This document shows, one piece after another, positions 10,916-23,635 of a DNA stretch of 64,000 bases. How positions within the stretch are numbered: position 1 is the stretch's first letter; each line of letters starts with the position of its first letter. The stretch lies in assembly GCA_013398175.1 (NCBI GenBank), contig VZRZ01007317.1, positions 218,606-282,605 on the forward strand. Reading direction: 5' to 3'. The stretch comes from Climacteris rufus (taxonomy: Eukaryota > Chordata > Aves > Passeriformes > Climacteridae). Under the pieces are notes generated by a model. The model did no database searches and had not been told where the DNA came from. It saw only the letters and a program-made list of their open reading frames with translations. A program made the position numbers and the translations under genes.

Positions 10916-12611
10916 GAAGCATGAGGCACTTACTTGCCTCATCAGTTCTGGGATTTTTGCATAAATTGAGTGATTCTGGCCCCTCTGGAGTGGGAACAAA
11001 CTGTCCCTGCAGCACCAGCCCCACTGTGAGTCAGCAGCATCTGTCACCACGTCCTCACCTGGCCAAATTCCCCACTCTGCCTTTGGAGGACGAGGCAGAG
11101 GCTGACAGGGCTAAGCACAGAGAGAAGGGATGTGGTTTTAGAGATTGAAACCTTTAAATGCCACACCTTGAAACAGCTGCAAGGGCAGGGGGAAGGATTT
11201 GGCCACCTCCACCTGCCCTGTCCTGAGCCAGCCCTCAGAGTTTTGGAGGGGAGGGGGCTCTGCTGTGGGACTGATGGTGGAAAACGTGGAAATGAAGGAG
11301 ATGGAAGTGATTTTTGCTGGATATTGCAGGGGATGAGCTCTGTGCTCTCAGTATCTGGGATATCAAAGTGGCTCTGATGTTTGTGTGCTGGGGACAGGCC
11401 CTGGGTCAGAGGGAAGGGCCAGGAGGGAGCTCCTGGGCACTGGAAGAGGCACAACCCCCCTGGAATACCTGGCTGGGTGCTGGACAAGCAGCACAGGATG
11501 CAAAAAGAGAGGATTGCAAGGGCACCAGTGCCACCTCCAGTGAGCTGAGGGGGAAAATGCCATTGTGGAGTGAGTGTCAGCCCCTGCCAAGGGCTGCTGC
11601 CATCCTGCTGCCTCCCCTGAGCCAGCCAGTTGATGTTTGTCCCTCCTGCAGCTGCAGGTGCTGCTCCCAAGGGCAGAGCCTGGGATTTATTGCCAGCTTC
11701 AGCTCTGCAGCCCAGCAGATGCAGCAGGGCCACCAAGTCATCCCCACATGACTGAGAGCAGAGCTGGGCTCAGCTCTCCTGCAGCCAAACCTCTGAAAGG
11801 CAAACAAACAAACAAACAGTGCAAAGAAGCTGCAGTTTGGGATGCTGGGAGATAAAAGTTCATTGGAGGAGATTTTTGGAGTCTGGAGAAGCTGTTGGAT
11901 TCCATTGTTCAGTCCAGGGCTGCTGAGGAGAGGTTTTCTCTTCAAAATGTGGCTGAGCTGGAGATGGGTCACAAAGAACACTCAGGGATGGGAGCAGACA
12001 GAAAGCAGAGGGTTCAGATCAGGGCTGTGTGGGGCTGGATTCAATGATGATCACTGACCCAGCAGTGCTTCCCTGGCTGGTTTCCATCCCCTGGAGCCCC
12101 AGCAGCCCGTGGGAAACCAGGGCAGCAGCCAGGCTGCCCTCTTGTCCTCATCAGCCCATGCTGAGCTAATGGGGGCTCTGCTCCTGCTCTTTCCCTCAGG
12201 TTCATTTTACCTAAACCTCCAGCCCAGCTGCTGGAAGAGGAGCCTGGGAGCAGAAATGAGCAGCTCTCTGCCCCAGTGCCCTGTCAGTGTCAGGCCAGAG
12301 CCACCTCGGGGTGTTTGTGAGGACCTGCAGAGCTGTGGGGCTCTCAGAGGGTTTGGGGACTCCTTCCCTTTCAGTCTTTAGGGTTCTGAGCTGCCCCGCT
12401 GCTCTCAGTGCAGCACAACAAAGTCAGAATGTACCTGGGGAAGGTTCTGCTCCCCCAGCCAGAGGCTGCAGCGTTCTCAGGCTGGGATTGCTGCATTCCC
12501 CTGGCACAGAACTGTCCCCAGGAGCTGGGGATTTGCCATTCATCCCCCTGGGCAGGGCCCAGCTCCAGCAGTGCCAGAGCTGAGCTCTACCAAGGCTCAG
12601 CCTTCACACAG

Positions 12612-13180
12612 AGCCCTGGAGGTGCCAGTGCCCTTCAGCTCTGCTCCTGGGACTTCAGCACAGCCCTGGAGGTGCCAGTGCCCTTCAGCTGCTCCTGGGA
12701 CTCCACACACAGCCCTGGAGGTGCCAGTGCCTTTCAGCTGCTCCTGGGACTTCACACACAGCCCTGGAGGTGCCAGTGCCNNNNNNNNNNNNNNNNNNNN
12801 NNNNNNNNNNNNNNNNNNNNNNNNNNNNNNNNNNNNNNNNNNNNNNNNNNNNNNNNNNNNNNNNNNNNNNNNNNNNNNNNNNNNNNNNNNNNNNNNNNNN
12901 NNNNNNNNNNNNNNNNNNNNNNNNNNNNNNNNNNNNNNNNNNNNNNNNNNNNNNNNNNNNNNNNNNNNNNNNNNNNNNNNNNNNNNNNNNNNNNNNNNNN
13001 NNNNNNNNNNNNNNNNNNNNNNNNNNNNNNNNNNNNNNNNNNNNNNNNNNNNNNNNNNNNNNNNNNNNNNNNNNNNNNNNNAGCCCTGGAGGTGCCAGTG
13101 CCCTTCAGCTGCTCCTGGCACTTCACAGAGCCCTGGAGGTGCCAGTGCCCTTCAGCTGCTCCTGGCACTTCAGGCACAGC
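12612..13180. repeat. 49-bp minisatellite interrupted by an assembly gap
   Basis: Units of 47-50 bp start at 12612, 12662, 12711 and 12760, and after the gap at 13082, 13129 and 13178 (partial). The core is agccctggaggtgccagtgc followed by ccttcagctgctcctgg and a variable acttcacacac. The gap lies wholly inside the array, which is why the assembly stopped there. The true copy number is therefore unknown, and frames running across the gap are meaningless. Confidence 0.95.
12781..13081. other. Assembly gap (301 N)
   Basis: A run of 301 undetermined bases lies inside the 49-bp tandem array. The length may be an estimate or a placeholder. Both flanks are repeat units, so the missing sequence is most likely more copies. 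Confidence 0.98.
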
Positions 13181-16100
13181 CCTGCTGAGCTGGAGGCTCA
13201 GTCTGGAGCAGAATGTGCCCTTGGAGCAGCCTGGGCTTGCTACCTCTGCAGGATTTGGGCATCTCAGGGTAGCAGTGCCCACAGGACAGGCAGCCCTGGT
13301 GGGTCTGACAGCAAAGTCATCCTCAAAGAGCTGACAGAGGAGGAGAATTGAATGTTTTCCATGGTAACATTTGGCTGCTGCCAGCCCTGGGTGGATTCCT
13401 GCAGGGGAATCCTATGGGGGGGGTTGGTGAAGGAGCTGATGCAGAACCCCAAATGGTTCCATGAGGCAAATTGAGGGAGTTTGGGAGTAAAAAAGGAAGG
13501 GAATCCCAGATAAAAGGGCTGGGCAGAGCAGGACTGAGCTGGCAGGAAATGAACCCGGCTTTAGGCTGCAATCAACAGCCCGGGGGGATGGAGAGGGGAT
13601 TCACTGGGGGCAGAGATTGCCCACCCCACAGCAGTGTGTGCAGCAGAATTAAGGACTTTCACTTCCCAAGGACTGACAACAGAAAGGATTTGCAGCAGAT
13701 AACGACAACTTGCATAACTCTGTAAAGGCTTAGAGGAAGAGGGACAATAAAACTTCTTTTAACAGGCAGTTTTCTCCACAATTCCTCTTTTATTCTATCC
13801 TCTGTAATGTGAGGAACCACATTCCCCGTGTTGGGGAATAGCTTGGCTGCTTTTTTTTTTCTTTTTTCCTGAAGTTTTGGTGCAGTATTTTTGCTGTGCC
13901 TCCATTCTCCTGTGTCTGTCTTAGGACTGATCCATGCCTGTGACCCTCTGCTGAGCTCTGGACCACAAAAACACCCTTTGGCACAGAGGAATCTCTTGTC
14001 TTAGACTTTTTCCCTGGCTCCTCCACCCCAATCTCAGCTGTAAACTCTTGGAATAACATAATGTAAATAATAAAGTGGAGGTGGTGGTCCAGCACGTGCA
14101 AATTTTGAATTGTTAAGTTCCAGGAAAATCCAGGAGTAAGAAATCTGGTTTTGGCTGAGCCAGGAGCATTTTGATGTGCTCTGAGTTTCACCCCCAGTGG
14201 GTTTTGAGCACACAGACACCAAAACGGCACAGGCAATGTACCTCTCCCAATGCAAGGAAAATGCTTTGCACAAGAGGTTTTTCCCTGTGTTTCCAAATTT
14301 TGCTTCTGCGGGTGAATCAGCCCAGCAATGTGAAGGCCTCTTCAGCCTGGATGCCCTAAAAGGCTCCTATTTGGGTAAAAAAAGGCATTTTACAGCCCCT
14401 TATCTCCGGAGAGCTGGGAGGGCACGGGTGACAAAGGATTAGGAGCAGAGCAGAGGTAATAAAAATGTGTCAGGAGAGGCCATGGAGTGCACTGTGAGTG
14501 ACAGGAGGGGAAAAGCAGATATTTATGCACTGCTACCTGGGCCCTGAAAGCAGAGCCCAGCCTGTCCCCTCATCCCTGGAGGGCTCTGTGAGCCTGTCCC
14601 AAGGGGATGGGAGTGGAACCATCTCCCCTTTCTCTGCTCCCTCTCCAAAAATCCTCTCCCTGCAGTGATGCCAGCAGGGCAGGGCAGGGCAGGGGGGATG
14701 GAGGTGGCTTTGCACTGAGGCTCCAGCTGAGGGCTGTGTCAGGGTGATGAACATTCCCCAGAGTTTTCTCCCTCTGAAGTGGTGGGGAGGCTTCTCCAGG
14801 GCTGGCTGTGTCGAGGAGAGGAGGAGACAATGCAGGGACAGAGGTGAAGAGAAGGGGGCCAGGGTCTCCATGGAGCTGCTTTGTGTCTCCTCTCTCCAAG
14901 GGGACATTTGCCACCTTGCAGGGAACGATTTCTGAGGAGCCATCCAGTCCAAACTGCTCCTTCTGTTCCTTCCCCTGTCCCTGCATGGATGCCCACCCCA
15001 GCAGGAGCTCAGCTCCAAAGGGCTTTTCCTGCCTTCACTGCCTTGGCAGCAAAGCTGAGACAGATTTTCCAGGGCTGCCCTGCTCAGGGACAGAGCTGGA
15101 GCATGAAGAGGATGAGGGGAGGCTCTGGGACTTTTCTCAGGAGGGATCCCCAGCCTGATGAACAAGAGACACATTTTCTTTCAACTCAGCAACACCCAGG
15201 ATTTTTATTTTTTCCCCCTTTGCCACTTTATTCCTCCAGTTTCTCCCCCACCAGGCACAGGGCTGGTGCAGCAGCCTCAGCTAATCCCCTGACTCAATAT
15301 TTGAAGCTTCTGACTGAGCAGAGTGGAGCAGGACAGATGTGTCTTTGGGCAGAACACAGAAATCCTCCTCTTTTCCTCTGGAGGAGGAGGGATGAATGGA
15401 TGAGTGGACAGGAGAACCCTGTAAGAGACTTATTGCTCCTGTGGGACAGATTATGCTGCTCCTCTCAGGGCAATATCCTCTGTGAGCACCGGCAGCAGCA
15501 ACTCCCTCTGCTCTGGTGGAGCCCCAGGCTCCAGGAGATTCTCCTTTGGCCTTTTCATTTCACAGTGGCTGGGGATGACATTTCCAAAGCAGCCTATGGA
15601 AATCAGGTGGCTGCATCCCAGTGGGAGCTGGACCTCAGCTCAGTGCTAACACTTGGATGAGCCACTGCCTTTCTGTGCTTCTTCCCTGGATAATCCCAGC
15701 TGGTGAAAATCTGATTTTGGTGCTCTTCTACACCTTCTTTGTACCCTCAGACCTCTGTGGCACCAGGGAGGCTTTTGGGATCTGCTGTCCCAAGCCATGA
15801 GGATGCAGCATCCTGAGTGACACCAGCGTGGCCAGAGCTCTGTGCTGCTTACAGGGATCTGGGAAATGGATATGTGGCAGAGGGAACCTCACCTGGCTCT
15901 TTCTCTGCCTCACTTCCCCTCCCCCGGGCAGGAATGATGAATTTCCCTCTGCCTGGGTTTCTTTAGGAGGTGTGAAGGTTTCCAGATGAACTCACCAGGC
16001 CACAGGCAGCCCCTGTGAGGCTGCAAGAGCCCTGCTCCAGCAGCACGTGTTTGTTCTGGGAGTGTTAAGCACCTAACACAAGGTCTGGGAGCAGGAATTT

Positions 16101-16664
16101 GTACCCCTGTGATAGCAACGCCAAACAGAATTAATAATGAACAACCCTGGTCCTGCTGCTGCTGCTGCAGAGGAGGAGGAAGCAGCTGTTGTTTGTTTGG
16201 TTTCGTGGCTCACAGGAACAGGAGGCCACGAGCAGTTAAATTCCTCCTGACAGCTGGGGAATGCTGAGCAGTGCTGGGGCTTCTCCAGCACCTCTGCCCC
16301 CCTGCCAAACCCGCTGTTTCTGTGTCCACTGCTTTGATCAGAGGGGGAAAACAAACGACACCTTGATGATTACTCACATTTTCAAACACTGTCCAACAGC
16401 AAGAGCTGTCACCTCTCATAACACCCCCTGGGCTCCCATGGCTTCGTGTCCCCTCCCCTGGCTGAGCCCACACTCCTGATTTCCCACAGCTTTGCCTCCC
16501 TGGGAGATGGGGGTGATGAGGTTTTTTTATTTTTGGTAGCTGATCAAGTAATTTCTGATCAGTGAATGGAGCTGTGCAATGAAAAGAAGAGCTGCTTGAG
16601 AGGGCAGGGAGAAGCTCGGGATCAATGGGATGTGAAGCATCTTTTCCCTCAGGAGGGCTGAGTG
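13181..16664. other. Gene-free unique sequence with a long open frame
   Basis: The block holds a G-quadruplex motif at 14677-14697 and an open frame at 14881-15660 (plus strand, 259 codons) that is the longest outside repeats and the gap. The frame has no recognised domain and overlaps other long frames on both strands, so I do not call it a gene. (CTG)n-like codon runs occur at 16155-16170. Confidence 0.5.
14677..14697 (+). other. G-quadruplex motif
   Basis: GGG runs are separated by exact two-base CA loops (gggcagggcagggcaggg) and end in GGGGGG. This meets the canonical quadruplex rule and is also a 5-bp tandem repeat of ggcag type. Function is unknown. Confidence 0.65.
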
Positions 16665-16895
16665 CTTGCATATGATGGTTATCAGTGAATAAAAGGAGCT
16701 GAGGAGGTCAGCTCAGCCTTGCTGGAAGAATGGCTTGCTCCAATTCAGGCCATGATTTAATTAGACCCCTGAAACTGCAACAAGACGGGGCTGAGTGGAT
16801 GAATATTGGGCAAATAAATGTTATGGAGACCACTTTCACACTGACTGAAATGAGTCATGAATTAGTACTAAAGTTTGGCAAATTGCTTCATCTGG
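16665..16895. other. Candidate conserved noncoding element
   Basis: This unique stretch contains catatgatggttatcag, ccatgatttaattagac, gggcaaataaatgttatgg and gaatgagtcatgaattag type words. They include a homeodomain-like ttaatta core and an AP-1-like tgagtcat. Flanks are GC-richer. Conservation was not tested. Confidence 0.2.
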
Positions 16896-19499
16896 GGGAG
16901 AGGCAGGGAGAGAATTTGGTGTGAGGATTTAGGCTTAGCAATCCCCAGCAGGCTGGGATGGGGCTGGGATGGCTTTGCTCCTTGATGCCAAAGTAAATTG
17001 AGGGTGCAGCAGAATCTTGAAACTGCAGTGCAGATCACAACCCAGAAGTGAGAACTGCTGGAAGTCAGATTCATTGATATTCAGAATTGCTGTGGTTGGT
17101 GGGTCAGGGAAATATTTCAGCCTCGTTCTGTGTCTTCTCCAGCCAGGCTCTGTGCTCTGCACATAACTAATTAAATGCCTAATTACTGGGGATGGAAACC
17201 CCCCTGTGCCTTCCCCACCTTTGGAATGCTGGAGAAGTTCAGGCTCCACAGCCACTTCCAAAACAGAGAGGATCAGCCAAGTGCTGCAGTGTGGGGATTG
17301 CTGCCTTCAACCCAAACCCTCACACTCCAAACCAGCCTGTCCTGAGCAGGCTCCTCCTCTGCCTCTTTTATCCTGAACCCCCTGCTTCTCCTTCCACCAC
17401 CCCTCTCCCTTCCCCTTCTCTTTTTGAGTGTGCTCACCCCATTTCTCACTCCTGGGAGCAGCTGGGGCTCCTGGAAACCAATTGGAGAGCCCTCATTTTT
17501 CTGGGAAGTGATGCATTGCAGCATCCAGCCGCCCTGCCTGCCTCCCTGCCATTCCCTGCACACACTCACACCCCCTGTGCACACCTTGACAGATGGTGAT
17601 GCTCTGAGGAACTGCTTCAATTTTTACTCCTTTCTCTAATCCCTGGCTGCAGAGCCAAGTGCTTTAAAGCTGCTGCTGCTCCATACATCACCCCAAAGTG
17701 GTGAAGTCCAGTGCAGTTAATAACAGCCTGGAAAATGCCATCAATCAGCAGAGGGAAAACATCTCCCAGCAAAGTCCTTAGCGCCCCATGCACCTGCTCC
17801 TGTCAGAGACAGATGGGGCTGCACTGCTTGCTGGGGCTTTTTCTGCCTTTTACATCCTCCCTAAGCCCTTTAGCAGGCTTTTTCTGATTGAGGCTTGGGG
17901 CTTGCAGGCTTCTTTCTTCCCCCTGCCCTGGCCTTGCTGAGGCAGATGTGAGCTGAGGCTGTGTCTGCCTGCAGATTTGTGCAGTTTCACATCTCACACA
18001 GCTCTGACCACCCCTGCTCAGGGCTGCTGCCTCACTGCCTCCCTCCTGCCTGCTGGGAATTGCTGCTTTCCATCCCTCCCTGTGCAGCCTTTCTTCCATG
18101 CAGCCTCTCCTGCTGCTGCAGCCGTCCCAGGGTGGGGATTGGCAGCAGGGATGGGGAATTGGTGGTCCTGCCATAGGTTTTTTGTGCATTTCTATTCCAG
18201 CAGTGCTCAGGCTCAGGGTGCCACTGTGCCAGGCTCTGCTCCCAGCCACCATAAGGAGAGGTGGCAGTGTGAGAGCACTGCAAAGGCAAAACAGGGAGAA
18301 GGAATCTTGTTCAGGGCAGAAATTGTCTGGAGCTGGTTTTCCTCTGAGAGGATGGCACCCAGGGCTGTATTCCTTATGGATTCCTGGCTGTGCTGTGCTC
18401 TGTGTGCACACACAGCACAATTTTGTGCTGGAGGGTGCAAATGTCCTGGTCTTGGGTGATCCAAGTGTGCCAGAGTCAGACAAGCAGTGGTTTCTGCTTA
18501 GACACTCAGCTTAGCCCCTTGGTAAATGACAGGGTGGGCTCAGTGTGTTCTGAGCCCCTAAACCTCCCCACTCAGCTGCCCTGGAGATCAATACCGACTT
18601 ATCCATCTGCTAATATCACACTGGGTGGCTTGGTTTGGCTTTTTTTCCCCTCTGGGAAGAGGCTCCTGTGCAAACCCAGCCCTGCCAGGCCCAGCACATC
18701 CACCCTGCCCTGTGCTGCTGGGGGATGCTGCCCTGTCTGCCCCTGTCTGCAGCTGGGCCAGGCCAGATGTGAGCAGGGCAGCAAACAGCTGGGCTCTGCC
18801 TGTGCTCCAGCAAAAAAGTGGGGAGCAGATTGTGGGGGAAATGAGGCACGAGCCAGGTGACCCAGCAAGGCAGCCTGTTGGGCTCCTCTCCCCAAAATCT
18901 GCCACACAAAGCTGCTGCTCCTCCTCAGGGAGCTGGGCAGAGGTGCAGGACAGCTGTGCTCAGAGCCCTGCCAAAGGTTGCTGGAGGGAAAAAGTGGTGA
19001 CAAAGTGTTGCCCTGATTTTTGCAGTTCTGGATGTTGTCATTCTTTTGTAGCTAGTTTCTCACATTCTTCTATGTAAACACAGCCATGTTATTGTAACGG
19101 TATCTTATCATTTACATTCCTTTCTCCTGGACACAGAACTTTGATGGACATTTCCTTTGACCACTGTGATTGAGGGAGGAAGAACTGATTTCCTCCAATG
19201 AACAGTGATTTCTAAATGTACATAAAAAATAAAGAAGGTGGGTCTTGCCCCCCTTCCTTCCTCCTCTCTCATCCTGGTAACAGGTGCCTCTGTCTCTTCC
19301 TTTTGTGTTGTTACTGCGACAGACAAAGCTTCTGGACAAGATTCTGCCCCAGCATCAGAGATTCTGCTGCTCCTGGCTTTTCCCCCACATGTTTTGCTCC
19401 CCTCCCAGCTCCCTTCCCAGCTGCAGCACCCACTTTGCCTGCTCTGTGATGGCTTAAGAGCATATTAATGCCCTGCCTCATTGCAGGGTGTTTGGGATG

Positions 19500-19800
19500 G
19501 CTCTGAGTGCTTTCTGAATGATTAGGAGCAGATTTTAATGGCTGCATCACTTCGCTCCTTGTTCGTGGGATGGATTGTTCACTCACCTTAAACAGCCCTG
19601 AGGAAAAGGCCTCCAATCTCTCTAAGTGCTTGCTACTGAAAGTCAACAGTGCCCTGGTGATACAAACTGGATCTGGAGATCTTTGTGTGCAGCATAAATA
19701 ACTACACACTCCAGCCACTTAATTAAGAACTGTCTGGGTAGTAAGAAAGCTTTGTGCTGGCTGAGTCAGTGCACAGGGTGATCAAAAAATCTATATCAAC
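19500..19800. other. Candidate conserved noncoding element
   Basis: The stretch contains gaatgattaggagcag, gctgcatcacttcgctcc, gcataaataactacacac, cacttaattaagaactg and gctgagtcagtgcacagg (a MAF/AP-1-like palindrome, tgctgagtcag type). Motif types are diverse and there is no simple repeat. The call is based on motif density alone. Confidence 0.2.
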
Positions 19801-20729
19801 ACCAAAAAAAACCCCTCTGGATTTATTTAAGTGCCTCCAGGCCAAATGCCATGGCCCAGGCCTCTCCAGGAGGTCAGGAAGGGATGTTCCCTTCCTTTTC
19901 CATGTCTGTCCTATCCCAGGGTTCCATCCCTGGCTGCACAAATGTCCCTGCAGCACCAGCTCAGGAGGCTCCTGGGGCACCAGTGAGACAGGCTGTCCAA
20001 TCTCTGAGTTCATTTTCTTTCTTTTTAAATATGAAAATAAGGAAAAAATTATAACTGAGGGGTAGAGGCAGGGTTGGTGTTCCGTTCTGAGTCTCATCCT
20101 GCAGCAGTCGCTCACGTTTGCTAAGTGCTTGTTTCAATCAGAGCGAGTATCAGAGACTGAGGTATTAAATCCAAACCAGCTCCCTTGGATCCCCAAACCC
20201 TTCCTGCAGCTCATCTCCTGCCTTATTTCAGCTCTGGGAACTGACCTCTCAAGGTGATGCTGAAACATCCTCAGCCAAGCCTGCCTTGATGCTCTGGATC
20301 CAAACCCACCTTTTATCCCTTTATTTTTTCCCCTGCAGTGCCTGGGACTTGCCTGGCCTTGTGCCTTGCTCCTGTGCTGAGGGATGAGCCTGTCCCTCAC
20401 ATTTGGGAACAGCTCTTCTGCATTCCAGCCTAAACCAAAGCAGATCCCTTTTTCTGCTGGGCAGAAACTATCTCTGAATCCCATCTCGCTAAGATGTTGT
20501 CCTTTGTCAGCTTAAAAATGAACAACAGCCCAGAAAGAGGCAGGAAATGTGTAAATCTCATTTCTCACTTCCCTTTCCCCTCCCTGCTTGACCTCTCTCC
20601 CAAAACCCTGCTGCCCCAAAGCTCAGGATCATGTAAACCTCCCTGAAATCTGCACTCCACCTCCTTTTCCCAAGGAAAACCACTGTTGGCTGACTCTTGG
20701 GCTCAGCTTTTAGCAAACAGACCCACATC

Positions 20730-20860
20730 TGATTGCTCTTTTGTCTTTACAAAGGCAGCAGCAGCGAAGTGGCTGAGCAAGTAATGTACTTGTCTGTGTC
20801 ATTATTAAGTAACCATAAATAAAGGAGATAATAAAAGCAGTCTTTTTTACTCTCTCTTTT
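20730..20860. other. Candidate conserved noncoding element
   Basis: An AT-rich patch carries SOX-like cttttgtctttacaaag, then gcaagtaatgtacttg (near-palindromic), attattaagtaaccataaat and gataataaaagcag. It contrasts with the C-rich sequence just upstream. The call is based on motif density only. Confidence 0.2.
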
Positions 20861-20900
20861 CAAACAGTGACAGGAGCTTCCTGGAAAATTACCTTTTTAC

Positions 20901-23581
20901 CTTTTTCCTTTCTCTTAGAGTACAAGTTAAAAGGGTTTGGTATTTCTCGACATCTAATAAACAGCCACTTTCCCCTCATTTTCCCTCCACTGAAGTAGAG
21001 GTAATGAAGGCATTTTATCACTGTTCTCCAGAGAGGAGCAGGAATCAGGGATCTGAGGGAACAGGGGAAGGCATCTCCTCCCATCCCCACAGCCTGGCTG
21101 CTGGAGGGAAGTCAGACGTGGTAATTCCAATCTTCCATCCCGTAGAAAAGCATCTCTGGAGAATGACTAAAATTTGATGTTATCCATCCAAAAATGGGAT
21201 GAAAACTGCCTGTGAGATTTCCCTGCAATACAGAGGATGACAAACATGTAAATAACTGCTTCAGCATCCCCAAAGTGCTGTCTTGATCTCCATTTCGGCC
21301 ACCAGGAACAGGGATTAGAGGGCAGAGGCAGGTTCAGAGAGGGGAAGTGGCCATGGCCTTGAGACCAGAGCAATTCCTAAGCCCTTTTGTGCTGCAGAAA
21401 ATCCTGCTCCGTGTGTGGTATTTAAAAACGAGATTTTATATCCCAACATCAACCACTCCTCAGCACTGATTTTGCAATAAACCCTCGCTCAGAAGGGGCT
21501 GTTGAGGTGTTTTATTAACACTGCTTGGGATGACAAGCCCAGGATGTATTTTGGGGAGGGGAGGAATCCCCAGTGCACACTAAACCCCCTTTCCCTGCCT
21601 GCAGCTCCCACCTCCCCTGGGAAATTTTGATCTGTGGCAACAGGAGAGAAGGAGTTCTCATGGCTCAGGAGGATGAAGCAATTCCCCAGCAAAGGTTGCT
21701 TTCTTTTCCTCCGATGGAAATGTGTTTATGAGGTGAGAAAAATGATTTCTGGCAGCTCAGTTCAAGGGGAGAAGCAAAAAAAAAGAGACAGAGATAAAGG
21801 GACTGGGTGAGAAGTGAACGTTTGGTGTTAGCAAAGGTCTGGAGAAAGCATAATCAATGAATACAAAGTTCAAGCTCATTTCTTTCCCAAGGGCTTGCTG
21901 GATGAGGCTGTCAGGGAGCTCCCAGACACGGAGGTGCTGCCCTGGAATTTCCTGCCATCCCCAGGCACACTCTGGGTGCTCTGGTGCTTCAGGAAAGCTC
22001 CACTGGGTGCAGCATCAGGACAGTGGCCCCACATCAGTGTCACAGGGTGTTCTTGCCAGCTGCCACCCCAGAAGTTGTTGTGTGGACAAGGGGATTCTTC
22101 AGTCAGCAGCTAAAAGCTGTTTGGGCTTTGTGTGCTGCCCAATCCCTGCTCCAGAGGCACAAATTTCTAATTTAGCTGTTTTACCCTCCCTCCCCTCAGC
22201 CTGCTGGGACAGCAAAAGGTCACCAGATGGAAATGGAGTGTTTTGAACACGAATAATTTCTTTATTTGGGGGTGGTTTGGGGAGCTGACGTGCAGAGTGC
22301 TGCTCTCACAAGGGAAATGGAGACCCCCAGAGAGCCCCACTGTCCCTGAAGTCCCTGGAGAAGTTTTGATAAAGCTCCTGCACTGTGGAGCAGGGACTGC
22401 TTTTAGTGCTTTGCCCAAGGAATGTCTGCAGAGCAGCACAGATGTGCAGTGAACAGCTGGAGCCTCTGCATTTCCTCACGTCCTGTGGACTTTGCAAAGC
22501 GCTTAAAACTCACAAATCAGTGTCTGGAAGTGTTATCTATTATTTATTATTATTTCTGTTGAAAAATAGCCAACTGAGGGGGAAAGTCTGTTCCTTCTCC
22601 AGTGGTGTTCTCCCTGCAAGCACCACCCTGGCTCTAATTTGGGCAGGGGGGTGCTGGGCTCCCCTCTCCTTTCCACCCAAGAGGAGGCACAGCCAGCACT
22701 GAGTGACACTCTGGGAGGATGGAGTGACAGCTTACAAATGCAGCAGCAGGAGCCTGGGCTGATCTTTGCAGGCAAGGGGATGTTTCCCATCCAGAAGGAA
22801 AATTGTTTCCATGTCCAAGTGGATCACAAGCGACAGGCACAGCCAGGAGGGGAAGGAGCCCCTGCCCTGGGAGCAGGGAGTTATCAGGACATATTTAGCT
22901 CTGTGCATCCTGCCAAACATCAGCCTCAGAAGGCAAAGGTGGTGGCAAAAAAAATAAACCAAACCACTAAAAAGTGTTGGGGCTGTGCAGGGATCTGCCA
23001 CCTGCCTGTGCTCCCTTCCCCAGGGTATCCAGCACTGAATATCCATTTATTTACTGGAATATTTCTTTGTCATTTCTAAGTTAATGGAATGATTGAGCCT
23101 CCAAAAAAGAGCCCATCCCCAAGAGAAGGGATTTGGGTGCTGAGCACGGACCCTGTAGGCTGAAGTTGTGGTTTAGGACAAACAGGAGAATTAATAATAA
23201 TAATTAATAAATGGGAATGGAGGGGTTATCAAAGGGCAGTGGGGGCTGGAGATTGGGTCTGAAGCACTGGCTGGGTACATCTGCTGCCAGGCAGTAGCTG
23301 AGCCCCTCGAGGCTGGAGTTTGGCCAGGGGAGCTGAAGGATGGATTTGGTCCCAGACCTGAGATGTGCTGCTTGGGAATCACAAGGAAGAGAGAGGACAA
23401 TGTGAAGAGCAACGCTGATTTTTCTTTTCTTTTTCTTTGCACGGGCCAAGGAGGATCCAGTGAGTGAACTGGGCTCTTGCAGGACTTTATGGCAGAGCTG
23501 GGAACCAAGCCCAGAGCTCCTGCTTTCCTCCTGGTGCTTTTACATCTTGTTCCCTCTGAGAAAGCATCACCCAGCCAGCCT
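20901..23581. other. Gene-free unique sequence
   Basis: No exon is supported. A short ATT-rich microsatellite-like patch lies at 23187-23214 (aataataataattaataa), and near 22545-22560 there is a similar ttattattatttc stretch. The remaining sequence is unremarkable. Confidence 0.55.
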
Positions 23582-23635
23582 GAGCAGTCCTGGAGCAGTC
23601 CTGGAGAAATCCTGGAGCAGTCCTGGAGCCTCCTG
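23582..23635. repeat. 11-bp tandem repeat
   Basis: Four consecutive units of gagcagtcctg start at 23582, 23593, 23604 and 23615, the third being gagaaatcctg. A partial fifth unit follows. It encodes nothing recognisable. Confidence 0.85.

Larger units (their letters stand above)
9836..12611. other. Gene-free unique sequence
   Basis: The block holds a G-rich quadruplex-type patch (10115-10166), a CA-rich patch (10518-10545, cacacagacacacactcac), an AT-rich candidate element (10655-10915), a long minus-strand chance frame (11044-11736) in stop-poor GC-rich DNA, and (CAAA)4 at 11801-11818. No exon is recognised. Confidence 0.5.
16665..20900. other. Gene-free unique sequence with AT-rich patches
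   Basis: Three stretches look like candidate noncoding elements and are listed separately (16665-16895, 19500-19800, 20730-20860). Between them lies GC-richer sequence with long chance frames on both strands (17803-18483 minus, 17977-18514 plus, 18588-19003 minus). I recognise no domain in any of them. Confidence 0.5.

Noticed and set aside
11044..11736. 230-codon minus-strand frame
   Set aside because: Same situation as other GC-rich chance frames: overlapping frames on both strands and no recognisable domain.
12408..13334. 308-codon frame
   Set aside because: It runs through 301 undetermined bases and tandem units, so the apparent length is artificial.
17803..18483. 226-codon minus-strand frame
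   Set aside because: Low-complexity cysteine/serine/proline-rich translation, opposed by equally long plus-strand frames.
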